Shown here: piece by piece, positions 34,701 through 43,558 of the stretch
Layout: each line of letters starts with the position of its first letter
How positions within the stretch are numbered: the stretch's first letter is position 1
DNA from: Streptomyces jeddahensis
GTDB taxonomy: Bacteria > Actinomycetota > Actinomycetes > Streptomycetales > Streptomycetaceae
DNA length: 64,000 nucleotides
NCBI RefSeq assembly: GCF_001642995.1
Contig: NZ_LOHS01000070.1
Span: forward strand, 62,001 to 126,000
Direction of reading: 5' to 3'
Program-made: the position numbers and the translations under genes
Notes under the pieces: generated by a model
The model's database searches: none
What the model was told of the DNA's origin: nothing
Seen by the model: only the letters and a program-made list of their open reading frames with translations

Positions 34701-37433
34701 GTGAGCAGTGCCGACGACCAGACAACGACGACGAGCGCCGAGCTGCGCGCCGACATCCGCCGACTGGGCGACTTGCTGGGCGAGACGCTCGTACGGCAGG
34801 AGGGCCCCGAGCTGCTCGAGCTGGTCGAGCGAGTCCGCAGCCTGACCCGCGAGGACGGCGAGGCCGCCGCCGAGCTGCTGCGCGGCACGGAGCTGGAGAC
34901 CGCCGCCAAGCTGGTGCGCGCCTTCTCCACGTACTTCCACCTGGCGAACGTCACCGAGCAGGTGCACCGCGGCCGCGAGCTGCGCGCCAAGCGCGCCGCC
35001 GAGGGCGGGCTGCTCTCCCGCACCGCGGACCGCCTCAAGGACGCCGACCCCGAGCACCTGCGCCAGACCGTCGAGCACCTCAACGTCCGCCCCGTGTTCA
35101 CCGCCCACCCCACCGAGGCGGCCCGGCGCTCCGTACTGAACAAGCTGCGGCGCATCGCCGCGCTCCTCGAGACCCCGGTCACCGAGGCCGACCGGCGCCG
35201 CTACGACACCCGGCTCGCCGAGAACATCGACCTGGTGTGGCAGACCGACGAGCTGCGCGTCGTCCGGCCCGAGCCCGCCGACGAGGCCCGCAACGCCATC
35301 TACTACCTCGACGAGCTGCACGCCAATGCCGTCGGCGACGTCCTCGAGGACCTCACGGCGGAACTGGAGCGCGTCGGCGTCAAGCTGCCCGAGAACACCC
35401 GCCCCCTCACCTTCGGCACCTGGATCGGCGGTGACCGCGACGGCAACCCCAACGTGACGCCCCAGGTCACCTGGGACGTGCTGATCCTTCAGCACGAGCA
35501 CGGCATCAACGACGCGCTCGACATGATCGACGAGCTGCGCGGATTCCTCTCCAACTCCATCCGCTACACCGGCGCCACCGAGGAGCTGCTCACCTCCCTC
35601 CAGGCCGACCTGGAGAACCTCCCGGAGATCAGCCCTCGCTACAAGCGCCTCAACGCCGAGGAGCCCTACCGGCTCAAGGCCACCTGCATCCGGCAGAAGC
35701 TGGTCAACACCAAGCAGCGCCTCGCCAAGGGAACCCCGCACGAGCCGGGCCGCGACTACCTCGGCACCACCGAACTGCTGCACGACCTCACGCTCATCCA
35801 GACGTCGCTGCGCGCGCACCGGGGTGCGCTGTTCGCCGACGGCCGCATGAACCGCACCATCCGCACGCTCGCCGCGTTCGGCCTGCAGCTCGCCACCATG
35901 GACGTGCGCGAGCACGCAGACGCCCACCACCACGCCCTCGGCCAGCTCTTCGACCGGCTCGGCGAGGAGTCCTGGCGGTACGCCGACATGCCGCGCGACT
36001 ACCGCACCAAGCTGCTCGCCAAGGAGCTGCGCTCGCGGCGGCCTCTCGCGCCCACCCCGGCGCCGCTGGATGCGGCCGGAGAGAAGACCCTCGGCGTCTT
36101 CCTCACCGTCAAGAAGGCCCTGGAGGTCTTCGGACCCGAGGTCATCGAGTCGTACATCATCTCCATGTGCCAGGGCGCCGACGACGTCTTCGCCGCGACC
36201 GTGCTGGCGCGCGAGGCCGGCCTGCTCGACCTGCACGCCGGCTGGGCCAAGATCGGCATCGTGCCGCTGCTTGAGACCACCGAAGAGCTCCGCGCGGCTG
36301 ATGTGATCCTCGACGAGATGCTCGCCGACCCCTCGTACCGGCGGCTCGTGGCGCTGCGCGGCGACGTGCAGGAGGTCATGCTCGGCTACTCCGACTCGTC
36401 GAAGTTCGGCGGTATCACGACCTCGCAGTGGGAGATCCACCGGGCGCAGCGGCGGCTGCGTGACGTCGCCCACCGGTATGGGGTGCGGCTGCGGCTCTTC
36501 CACGGCCGCGGCGGCACCGTCGGCCGTGGCGGCGGCCCCACCCATGACGCGATCCTCGCCCAGCCCTGGGGCACCCTCGAGGGCGAGATCAAGGTCACCG
36601 AGCAGGGCGAGGTCATCTCCGACAAGTACCTCATCCCGTCCCTGGCCCGGGAGAACCTCGAACTGACGGTCGCGGCCACGCTGCAGGCCTCCGCCCTGCA
36701 CACGGCCCCCCGTCAGTCCGACGAGGCCCTCGCCCGCTGGGACGCCGCCATGGACGTGGTCTCCGACGCGGCCCACGCGGCGTATCGCAGGCTCGTCGAG
36801 GACCCGGACCTGCCCGCGTACTTCTTCGCCTCGACCCCGGTGGACCAGCTCGCCGACCTGCACCTCGGGTCGCGCCCGTCGCGGCGCCCCGACTCCGGCG
36901 CCGGGCTCGACGGGCTGCGCGCCATCCCGTGGGTCTTCGGCTGGACCCAGTCGCGGCAGATCGTGCCCGGCTGGTTCGGCGTGGGTTCGGGGCTGAAGGC
37001 GCTCCGCGAGGCGAGCCTCGACACCGTGCTCGACGAGATGCACGAGCAGTGGCACTTCTTCCGCAACTTCATCTCCAACGTCGAGATGACGCTCGCCAAG
37101 ACCGACCTGCGGATCGCCCGGCACTACGTCGACACGCTCGTGCCGGACGAGCTCAAGCACGTGTTCTCGGTGATCGAGGCCGAGCACGAGCTGACCGTGC
37201 AGGAGGTTCTGCGGGTCACGGGCGGCGAGAAGCTGTTGGACACCCACCCGGTGCTCCAGCAGACGTTCGCCATCCGCGACGCCTACCTGGATCCGATCTC
37301 GTACCTTCAGGTCGCGCTGCTGAAGCGTCAGCGCGACGCGGCCGCGGCCGGCGAGACGCCGGATCCGCTGCTGTCGCGGGCGCTGCTGCTGACGGTCAAC
37401 GGTGTCGCGGCGGGGCTGCGCAACACGGGGTGA
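34701..37433 (+). CDS. ppc: Phosphoenolpyruvate carboxylase
   Basis: A 910-aa cytoplasmic enzyme from GTG 34701, the usual family length. Active-site motifs are [13 protein letters not shown] (catalytic His), [43 protein letters not shown] (mobile loop) and a C-terminal NTG. It carboxylates PEP with bicarbonate to oxaloacetate, replenishing the TCA cycle; the tetramer is usually activated by acetyl-CoA and inhibited by aspartate. The gene is divergent from the desaturase operon and followed by the second copy of the 40-bp palindromic element. Confidence 0.95.
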   Translation: MSSADDQTTTTSAELRADIRRLGDLLGETLVRQEGPELLELVERVRSLTREDGEAAAELLRGTELETAAKLVRAFSTYFHLANVTEQVHRGRELRAKRAAEGGLLSRTADRLKDADPEHLRQTVEHLNVRPVFTAHPTEAARRSVLNKLRRIAALLETPVTEADRRRYDTRLAENIDLVWQTDELRVVRPEPADEARNAIYYLDELHANAVGDVLEDLTAELERVGVKLPENTRPLTFGTWIGGDRDGNPNVTPQVTWDVLILQHEHGINDALDMIDELRGFLSNSIRYTGATEELLTSLQADLENLPEISPRYKRLNAEEPYRLKATCIRQKLVNTKQRLAKGTPHEPGRDYLGTTELLHDLTLIQTSLRAHRGALFADGRMNRTIRTLAAFGLQLATMDVREHADAHHHALGQLFDRLGEESWRYADMPRDYRTKLLAKELRSRRPLAPTPAPLDAAGEKTLGVFLTVKKALEVFGPEVIESYIISMCQGADDVFAATVLAREAGLLDLHAGWAKIGIVPLLETTEELRAADVILDEMLADPSYRRLVALRGDVQEVMLGYSDSSKFGGITTSQWEIHRAQRRLRDVAHRYGVRLRLFHGRGGTVGRGGGPTHDAILAQPWGTLEGEIKVTEQGEVISDKYLIPSLARENLELTVAATLQASALHTAPRQSDEALARWDAAMDVVSDAAHAAYRRLVEDPDLPAYFFASTPVDQLADLHLGSRPSRRPDSGAGLDGLRAIPWVFGWTQSRQIVPGWFGVGSGLKALREASLDTVLDEMHEQWHFFRNFISNVEMTLAKTDLRIARHYVDTLVPDELKHVFSVIEAEHELTVQEVLRVTGGEKLLDTHPVLQQTFAIRDAYLDPISYLQVALLKRQRDAAAAGETPDPLLSRALLLTVNGVAAGLRNTG

Positions 37434-37545
37434 CCTCCGGCCGGGTGCGCCGATGTACTTGTGGGTGTCCGGGGCTTCCGCCCCGGGCACCCACTTTTTC
37501 GCTTCCCGGGTCTTTGTGCGTCGGGCGACTACCGGCCGTACCGTT

Positions 37546-37585
37546 GTGGGCAATCGTTCCGCAGGGCGGAACGGGTGGGCACAAC
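37546..37585 (+). repeat. 40-bp palindromic intergenic element, copy 2
   Basis: Identical over 40 bases to 16332-16371. The inner hairpin is the same, but the flanks differ: CCGTAC on the left pairs with GTACGG on the right, and GTGGG pairs with CCCAC. It lies between ppc and a convergent membrane-protein gene. Confidence 0.85.
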
Positions 37586-37635
37586 CCACGACGTACGGTG
37601 CCGTTCATCGTGGTCCAGCCCCCGCAGGGACCCCG

Positions 37636-38193
37636 TCAGAGCGTTGCGAACGAAGCCGTGAGCAACGCCAACCCCAGCGCCGCGGTGACCCACGCCGTCC
37701 GCGTCATCCGCAGCCCCCCTGCGATGACCACGGCGGCGAGCAGCAACGCACCCCCCAACGGCACCCACGCATGAAGCAGCCCCGCAACCCCCGAGCGGAC
37801 CACCTCGTCCGTCCCCGGCTTGATCACCACCGGGACCTTCGCGCCCTTCTCCTCGGCGATCGACCGTTCGATCACCACACGGCCCCGCGGCTGCGACCCG
37901 GGCGACAGACCCACGTACGAACCCGTGCACGTCTCCTCGCCGCACCGCGTCACCGTCATCGTGCCGCGCTCACGGCCCTTGGTGAACATGACATGCTGCG
38001 CCGAGCCCCACGACTGCCACACACCGCCGACCAGCAGGAGCAGCACGACCCCGGCCAACACCACCTGCCGCCCGAGCAGCAGCAGCCCATACGCACTCTC
38101 ACCCGCTCTGCGGGTACGGCTGCGCTTGACGGTGCCGGGGCGACGCAGAGGAACCGTGTCCCGAGTGGCTGACGAGGCTGACGTGCTTGGCAT
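37636..38193 (-). CDS. Two- to three-helix membrane protein with extracytoplasmic beta domain, unknown
   Basis: A 185-aa protein: basic N-terminus, a helix (RQVVLAGVVLLLLVGGVW), an external domain of about 70 residues with a cysteine pair (RCGEETCTGSY), a helix (WVPLGGALLLAAVVIAGG) and a final helix (WVTAALGLALLTASF). The layout is reminiscent of DUF3592 proteins. No function is known to me. It is convergent with ppc and upstream of pth on the same strand, with a 92-base gap. Confidence 0.68.
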   Translation of the reverse strand: MPSTSASSATRDTVPLRRPGTVKRSRTRRAGESAYGLLLLGRQVVLAGVVLLLLVGGVWQSWGSAQHVMFTKGRERGTMTVTRCGEETCTGSYVGLSPGSQPRGRVVIERSIAEEKGAKVPVVIKPGTDEVVRSGVAGLLHAWVPLGGALLLAAVVIAGGLRMTRTAWVTAALGLALLTASFATL

Positions 38194-38285
38194 GGCCGCG
38201 ATCCTTGGCCATAGGGCAGCGCCCGGTCAACCTCCGCGGGCGAGAGGCCAGGAGTGCTACGACACGTCGCGAACGGGCGGAGACG

Positions 38286-38885
38286 TCAGGAGTTGTACGC
38301 GCTCTGCGCCCGCTCCAGGCCCTCCGTGACCAGACACTCCACGGCGTCCGCAGCCCGGTCCACGAAGTAGTCCAGCTCCTTGCGCTCGGCCGACGAGAAG
38401 TCCTTGAGGACGAAGTCCGCGACCGGCATACGGCCCGGCGGGCGCCCGATCCCGAAGCGCACCCGGTGGTAGCCGGGACCCATCGCCTTCGTCATGGACT
38501 TCAGCCCGTTGTGGCCGTTGTCGCCGCCGCCCAGCTTCAGCCGCAGCGTGCCGTAGTCGATGTCCAGCTCGTCATGGATCGCAACGATGTTCGCCGTGGG
38601 CACCTTGTAGAAGTCCCGCAGCGCCGTCACCGGCCCGCCCGAGAGGTTCATGTACGACATCGGCTTCGCCAGCACCACCCGCCGGCCCGCCGGACCCGGC
38701 GCCCCGATCCGCCCCTCGACGACCTGCGCCTGCGCCTTGCCGCTCCGCTTGAAGGTGCCGCCCATCCGCTCCGCGAGCAGATCCGCGACCATGAACCCCA
38801 CGTTGTGCCGGTTCATCGCATACCCCGGCCCGGGGTTGCCGAGCCCCGCGATCAGCCAGGGGGCGTTGGCATCCGACGTCGTCAT
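38286..38885 (-). CDS. pth: Peptidyl-tRNA hydrolase
   Basis: A 199-aa protein from ATG 38885. Another ATG at 38891 lies only two bases from the GGAG ribosome-binding site, whereas 38885 is eight away. Catalytic residues are in [15 protein letters not shown] (Asn and the essential His), HDELDIDYG (Asp) and [12 protein letters not shown]. Pth releases peptides from prematurely dissociated peptidyl-tRNA so the tRNA can be recycled; it is essential in most bacteria. It lies downstream of rplY, separated by a strong hairpin. Confidence 0.93.
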   Translation of the reverse strand: MTTSDANAPWLIAGLGNPGPGYAMNRHNVGFMVADLLAERMGGTFKRSGKAQAQVVEGRIGAPGPAGRRVVLAKPMSYMNLSGGPVTALRDFYKVPTANIVAIHDELDIDYGTLRLKLGGGDNGHNGLKSMTKAMGPGYHRVRFGIGRPPGRMPVADFVLKDFSSAERKELDYFVDRAADAVECLVTEGLERAQSAYNS

Positions 38886-38908
38886 CTGCATGTCTCCTTC
38901 ATACGCGC

Positions 38909-38952
38909 CAGCCGCCGTCTTCCGCGCCTCTCGGCACGGAAAACGGCGGCTG
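38909..38952 (-). terminator. Hairpin between rplY and pth
   Basis: Outer stem CAGCCGCCGT / ACGGCGGCTG with an inner TTCCG / CGGAA stem. It follows rplY on the minus strand and precedes the pth ribosome-binding site, so it may attenuate rather than fully end read-through. Confidence 0.65.
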
Positions 38953-38999
38953 AAGAACAAACTGCCGGAAGGAACCCCGGCGGCCGGAACCTGCGGAAA

Positions 39000-39593
39000 C
39001 TACTCCGCGGCCTCGGCGCCCTCTTCCTCGGCGCCCTCCGGGGCCTCCTCGGCCTGAGCGGCCAGCACCTGAAGGACGACCGCGTCCTCGTCGACGGCCA
39101 GCGTCACACCGTTCGGCAGCGTGATGTCCTTGGCGAGCACGGAGGCACCGGCCTCCAGGCCCTCGATGGAGACGCTGACCGACTCCGGGATGTGCGTCGC
39201 CTCGGCCTCGACGGGCAGGGCGTTGAGCACGTGCTCGAGCAGGTTGCCGCCCGGGGCCAGCTCGCCCTCGGTCTGGACCGGGATCTCGACGGAGACCTTC
39301 TCGCCGCGCTTCACCAGCAGCAGGTCGACGTGCTCCAGGAAGCCCTTCAGCGGGTCGCGCTGCACGGCCTTCGGGATCGCCAGCTCGCTGGTCTTGCCGT
39401 CGATGTCCAGGGAGATCAGGACGTTCGGCGTACGCAGCGCCAGCAGCAGGTCGTGGCCCGGAAGGGTCAGGTGCAGCGGGTCGGAACCGTGGCCGTAGAG
39501 AACACCCGGGACCTTGTTGTCACGGCGGATACGGCGGGCGGCACCCTTGCCGAACTCGGTGCGGGTCGCGGCGGTGATCTTTACCTCGGACAT
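39000..39593 (-). CDS. rplY: Ribosomal protein bL25, TL5/Ctc long form
   Basis: A 197-aa protein from ATG 39593. The N-terminal L25 domain (EVKITAATRTEFGKGAARRIRR, VPGVLYGHG, HVDLLLVKRGEKV) binds 5S rRNA. It is followed by the TL5/Ctc beta domain (VEAEATHIPESVSVSIEGL, ITLPNGVTLAVDEDAVV) and an acidic Glu/Ala tail. It is part of the large subunit near the central protuberance; Ctc forms are also linked to general stress. The order prs-rplY-pth is widely conserved in actinobacteria and firmicutes. Hairpins flank the gene on both sides. Confidence 0.93.
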   Translation of the reverse strand: MSEVKITAATRTEFGKGAARRIRRDNKVPGVLYGHGSDPLHLTLPGHDLLLALRTPNVLISLDIDGKTSELAIPKAVQRDPLKGFLEHVDLLLVKRGEKVSVEIPVQTEGELAPGGNLLEHVLNALPVEAEATHIPESVSVSIEGLEAGASVLAKDITLPNGVTLAVDEDAVVLQVLAAQAEEAPEGAEEEGAEAAE

Positions 39594-39708
39594 GAGCACT
39601 CCTCGTAAGTCAGACGGATATGTGGCGGTCACCCGGCCACACGACTGGCCTGCTACGAAGAGCGCGTCGATAACGGACCGCCGCACGTACTGCCTGATGA
39701 AAAGCAGT

Positions 39709-39764
39709 GTGCGGCCTCCCTCGCCGAGCAACTTGGACAGTCTACTCGGCAAGGAAGGCCGCAC
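39709..39764 (-). terminator. Long hairpin after prs
   Basis: Arms 39709-39728 and 39745-39764 pair almost completely (GTGCGGCCT with AGGCCGCAC at the base, then CCGAG with CTCGG at the top). It lies 20 bases beyond the prs stop on the minus strand and should separate prs from rplY. Confidence 0.72.
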
Positions 39765-39784
39765 CCAAAACGATCAGAGAAAGG

Positions 39785-40759
39785 TCACTGCTCCTCGAAC
39801 AGGCTCGTCACCGAACCGTCCTCGAAGACCTCGCGCACCGCGCTCGCGATCGTCGGAGCGATCGACAGCACCGTGATCTTGTCCAGCTCCAGCTCGTTCG
39901 GCGTCGGCAGCGTGTCCGTGAACACGAACTCGCTCACCTTCGAGTTCTTCAGCCGGTCAGCCGCCGGACCCGACAGCACACCATGCGTCGCCGTCACGAT
40001 GACGTCCTCCGCACCATGCGCGAACAGAGCGTCCGCGGCGGCGCAGATCGTGCCACCCGTGTCGATCATGTCGTCGACCAGGACACAGACACGGCCCTTC
40101 ACGTCACCGACCACCTCGTGCACGGTCACCTGGTTCGCGACGTCCTTGTCACGCCGCTTGTGCACGATCGCCAGCGGCGCACCCAGACGGTCGCACCAGC
40201 GGTCCGCGACCCGCACACGACCGGCGTCGGGCGAGACCACGGTCAGCTTGTCGCGGTCCACCTTCGCACCCACGTAATCCGCGAGGATCGGCAGCGCGAA
40301 CAGGTGGTCCACCGGGCCGTCGAAGAAACCCTGGATCTGGTCCGTGTGCAGATCGACCGTGAGAATCCGGTCCGCACCCGCCGTCTTCATCAGATCCGCG
40401 ACCAGACGAGCCGAGATCGGCTCACGGCCACGGTGCTTCTTGTCCTGACGCGCATACCCGTAGAACGGCACGATCACGGTGATGCTCCGGGCCGAAGCCC
40501 GCTTCAGAGCATCGATCATGATCAGCTGCTCCATGATCCATTTGTTGATCGGAGCCGTGTGGCTCTGGATCAGAAAACAGTCCGCACCACGAGCCGACTC
40601 CTGATAACGGACGTAGATCTCGCCATTGGCGAAGTCGAACGCCTTCGTCGGCACAATGCCGACCCCCAACTCGCGGGCGACCTCCTCGGCCAACTCAGGA
40701 TGGGCGCGGCCGGAAAAGAGCATCAACTTCTTCTGCCCAGTGGCCTTGATTCCGGTCAC
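39785..40759 (-). CDS. prs: Ribose-phosphate pyrophosphokinase
   Basis: A 324-aa protein starting GTG 40759. Motifs: ANGEIYVRYQESARG, the ATP/metal site (YGYARQDKKHRGREPISA), DLHTDQIQGFF and the PRPP-binding loop CVLVDDMIDTGGTI. It makes PRPP from ribose-5-phosphate and ATP for nucleotide, His and Trp synthesis; class I enzymes are hexamers controlled by phosphate and ADP. It follows glmU on the same strand with a 114-base gap. Confidence 0.95.
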   Translation of the reverse strand: MTGIKATGQKKLMLFSGRAHPELAEEVARELGVGIVPTKAFDFANGEIYVRYQESARGADCFLIQSHTAPINKWIMEQLIMIDALKRASARSITVIVPFYGYARQDKKHRGREPISARLVADLMKTAGADRILTVDLHTDQIQGFFDGPVDHLFALPILADYVGAKVDRDKLTVVSPDAGRVRVADRWCDRLGAPLAIVHKRRDKDVANQVTVHEVVGDVKGRVCVLVDDMIDTGGTICAAADALFAHGAEDVIVTATHGVLSGPAADRLKNSKVSEFVFTDTLPTPNELELDKITVLSIAPTIASAVREVFEDGSVTSLFEEQ

Positions 40760-40873
40760 AGCACTGTCTCCTCAGACGAGTTCTCTACTGCCGCCCGCGC
40801 ACCCGTCCGCAACGAGCCAGCCGAATTGTGTGCACCTATCACGGTACGCCGAGTCCAGCGCACCTGTTTCCGG

Positions 40874-42322
40874 TCAGCTTTCGCCTTCCGGCTTCCGGGA
40901 CACCGCCTCAGCCGCCTTCGCAGCCGCGCTCCCCGGACGCTTACGAGCCACCCAGCCCTCGATATTCCGCTGCTGACCACGCGCCACGGCCAGCGAACCG
41001 GGCGGCACATCCTTCGTGATCACCGAACCCGCAGCGGTGTACGCCCCATCCCCGATCGTGACAGGAGCCACAAACATGTTGTCCGAACCGGTCCGGCAAT
41101 GCGATCCCACCGTCGTGTGGTGCTTGTCCTGACCGTCGTAATTCACAAAGATGCTCGCCGCGCCGATATTCGTGTACTCGCCGATCGTCGCGTCACCGAC
41201 ATACGACAGATGCGGGACCTTCGTCCCCTCACCGATCCTGGCGTTCTTCATCTCCACGTACGTACCGGCCTTGGCCTTCAGGCCGAGCCGCGTACCAGGC
41301 CGCAGATACGCATACGGCCCCACACTCGCCTGCGGACCGACCTCCGCGCCCACCGACACCGTGTTGTCCACCCGCGCGCCCGCGCCGACCTTCGTGTCCG
41401 TCAGCCGCGTGTTCGGGCCCACCTCCGCGCCCTCCGCAAGGTGCGTGGCACCCAGCAGCTGCGTACCCGGATGCACGATCGCGTCCTGCTCGAACGTCAC
41501 CGTCACATCGACCCACGTCGACGCCGGATCCACCACCGTCACACCCGCGAGCATCGCCCGCTCAAGGAGCCGGTCGTTCAGAATCCGCCGCGCCTCGGCG
41601 AGCTGCACGCGGTTGTTGATGCCGGCGATCTCACGATGATCACCCGCGACAGCAGCACCCACCCGGTGCCCGGCCTCACGCAGAATCCCGAGGACATCCG
41701 TCAGGTACTCCTCACCCTGACTGTTGTCCGTACGCACCCTGCCCAGCGCATCGGCCAGCAGCCGGCCATCGAAGGCGAACACCCCGGAATTGATCTCCCG
41801 GATCGCGCGCTGCGCCTCGGTCGCGTCCTTGTGCTCCACGATCGCCGTCACGGCACCGGAGGCCTCGTCCCGCACGATCCGGCCGTACCCCGTCGCGTCC
41901 GGGACCTCGGCCGTCAGCACGGTCACGGCGTTGCCGTCGGCGGCATGGGTGGCGGCCAGCCGCTGGAGCGTTTCGCCGGTCAGCAGGGGAGTGTCGCCGC
42001 AGACGACGATCACGGTCCCGTCGACCGCACCGCCCAGCTCCTCCAGAGCCATGCGCACCGCGTGCCCGGTGCCCTTCTGCTTCTCCTGCACAGCCGTACG
42101 AGCATCCGCGTCGATCTCCGCCAGATGCGCCGCGACCTGCTCACGGGCGTGCCCCACGACGACCACGAGCTCCTGCGGCTCCAACTCCCGAGCGGCGGCC
42201 AGAACATGCCCCACCAGGGAACGGCCGCAGATCTCGTGCAGAACCTTCGGAGTGGCCGACTTCATACGGGTGCCCTCACCCGCTGCGAGGACGACGACGG
42301 CGGCCGGGCGACTGGAGCTCAC
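40874..42322 (-). CDS. glmU: GlmU, bifunctional UDP-GlcNAc pyrophosphorylase / GlcN-1-P acetyltransferase
   Basis: A 482-aa protein starting GTG 42322; the open frame continues upstream through the tRNA-Gln gene and is not coding there. The N-terminal uridylyltransferase has VVLAAGEGTRMKSATPKVLH, QKGTGHAVRMALEEL and VVCGDTPLL. The C-terminal part is a left-handed beta helix of hexapeptide repeats with the acetyltransferase residues in YVEMKNARIGEGTKVPHLSY and NYDGQDKHHT. It makes UDP-GlcNAc for peptidoglycan and related polymers in the cytoplasm. The tRNA-Gln gene lies upstream on the same strand. Confidence 0.95.
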   Translation of the reverse strand: MSSSRPAAVVVLAAGEGTRMKSATPKVLHEICGRSLVGHVLAAARELEPQELVVVVGHAREQVAAHLAEIDADARTAVQEKQKGTGHAVRMALEELGGAVDGTVIVVCGDTPLLTGETLQRLAATHAADGNAVTVLTAEVPDATGYGRIVRDEASGAVTAIVEHKDATEAQRAIREINSGVFAFDGRLLADALGRVRTDNSQGEEYLTDVLGILREAGHRVGAAVAGDHREIAGINNRVQLAEARRILNDRLLERAMLAGVTVVDPASTWVDVTVTFEQDAIVHPGTQLLGATHLAEGAEVGPNTRLTDTKVGAGARVDNTVSVGAEVGPQASVGPYAYLRPGTRLGLKAKAGTYVEMKNARIGEGTKVPHLSYVGDATIGEYTNIGAASIFVNYDGQDKHHTTVGSHCRTGSDNMFVAPVTIGDGAYTAAGSVITKDVPPGSLAVARGQQRNIEGWVARKRPGSAAAKAAEAVSRKPEGES

Positions 42323-42439
42323 GGGGATGCCCTTCGGCTTCGGTGCTTCGGGTGGTGGACACCCGCAGGATACCGGGGCGTAGTGGGACGGAAACGAGGG
42401 CGGGTCCTGACCTGGGAGGTCAGGACCCGAACTTTGCGG

Positions 42440-42510
42440 CTCCCGGGGGAGGACTCGAACCCCCATGATCAGAACCAAAATCTGACGTCTTGCCCTTAGA
42501 CGACCCGGGA
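42440..42510 (-). tRNA. tRNA-Gln (anticodon TTG)
   Basis: Read on the minus strand from 42510: acceptor TCCCGGG pairs with CCCGGGA; D arm GTCTAAGGGCAAGAC; anticodon stem TCAGA/TCTGA enclosing loop TTTTGGT with TTG at positions 34-36; TTCGAGT in the T arm with one G-U pair; discriminator G. The CCA end is not encoded. A protein-gene remnant ends only six bases before its 5' end, on the same strand. Confidence 0.95.
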
Positions 42511-42516
42511 TTACCG

Positions 42517-43390
42517 CTATGTCCGATTTTCTAGATCGGTTGCGGTTGCAGCCCCTACTATGCCGTACCAGGCGCCTTCCATGCGACGGTACAACTCGGC
42601 GCTCTGCGACACGTAGATCGTGAGGCACCCGTGGTAGTCGTCCGCGGTGTTTTTGCGGGTGGTCTTGGGGTTGTGCTTCTTCAGGGTTGTCTTCTGGAAG
42701 GTCGAGGCGTCGGCGCCTGCGATCTCGGCCCAGTACTTCTCTGCCTCGGAAGCATCCGCAGAGTCATGGATGCTCACCCTGAAGGCTCGCCGGTCGGGGG
42801 CAACCCCAAGGAGATCGAGCCAGCGAAGGTAGAGCCTGATCACATTGGGATCGCTGTTGATGAACTGCAGGTTTTCCCTGCGGCGATACGGCTTGTCCTT
42901 GGCTCCTTCTGCCCAGTACAGGGCGACTCCGGCGATGAACAACTCGCGATCTGTCATCGCGCCGATCGCCGACTCGGCCTCGCGCTTAATGAGCTGCCGT
43001 TCGGAGTCCCGTGCGGCCAGTTCGTGCTCCCACCGCTTCCGCGCCGCGAGCTTCGCCTGCTCGGCCGGATCGCGTCGCTCCGGCCTCGGTAGATCCCGAA
43101 CCCAAAGCGAGATCGAACTCTTCGAGCACCCCAGCTCGACCTGGATCTGGTCGTACGTCCAGCCCTGGAGCCGTAGCTCCCGGGCTTTGGCGCGGAGATC
43201 GTCCTTCGCGTTCGGGCGCTTCGTCCACTCGGGCGGGGGCTCGCCCTCCAGCAGGCGGTTCAGGATGTCGTTGTTGTCGATGTGGAGCCGGTCGCGGATC
43301 TGGCGGCGGCTGAGGCCCCGCCCTCCGCAGGGCGACGGCCTGCTCGCGCAGGCCCTCGAAGTCGGCGTACTTGCCGGTGATCTGTGTCAT
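42517..43390 (-). pseudogene. Frameshifted HTH plus LAGLIDADG-like (homing-endonuclease-like) gene next to tRNA-Gln
   Basis: Starting at ATG 43390, the first frame reads MTQITGKYADFEGLREQAVALRRAG and then turns to nonsense. One extra base in the GGGGCC run at about 43314-43319 explains it: skipping it gives LSRRQIRDRLHIDNN (a helix-turn-helix), RLQGWTYDQIQVELG then CSKSSISLWVRDL (a second HTH), then IAGVALYWAEGAKDK and LQFINSDPNVIRLYLRWL, which match a LAGLIDADG-type endonuclease fold. The repaired protein would be about 290 aa; an ATG at 42957 could still yield the endonuclease-like part alone (146 aa). GC is lower than in neighbours, suggesting transfer. A sequencing error or programmed +1 shift are alternatives to decay. 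Confidence 0.65.
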
Positions 43391-43558
43391 AGGCGTACCG
43401 TCGTGGCGGAATGGGCACGTCCGGCTCGAAAGGTGCTCGATTCAGTAGTTCGGGTGGGTAGCGGTACGTTTCGGCGCTGGTCGGATGTTCGGGCGTCTGG
43501 TGGCGGCACCTGGAAACTCGCCGGAAAACCGGAGGGGGCCGCCCGTACGCTGGGAGGC

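Noticed and set aside
34470-37589. 1039-codon open frame antisense to ppc
   Set aside because: Shadow of a well-conserved enzyme gene.
42986-43390. 134-codon ORF as an independent gene
   Set aside because: Only its first 25 codons make sense; the remainder is out-of-frame reading of the HTH region and is explained by one extra base.
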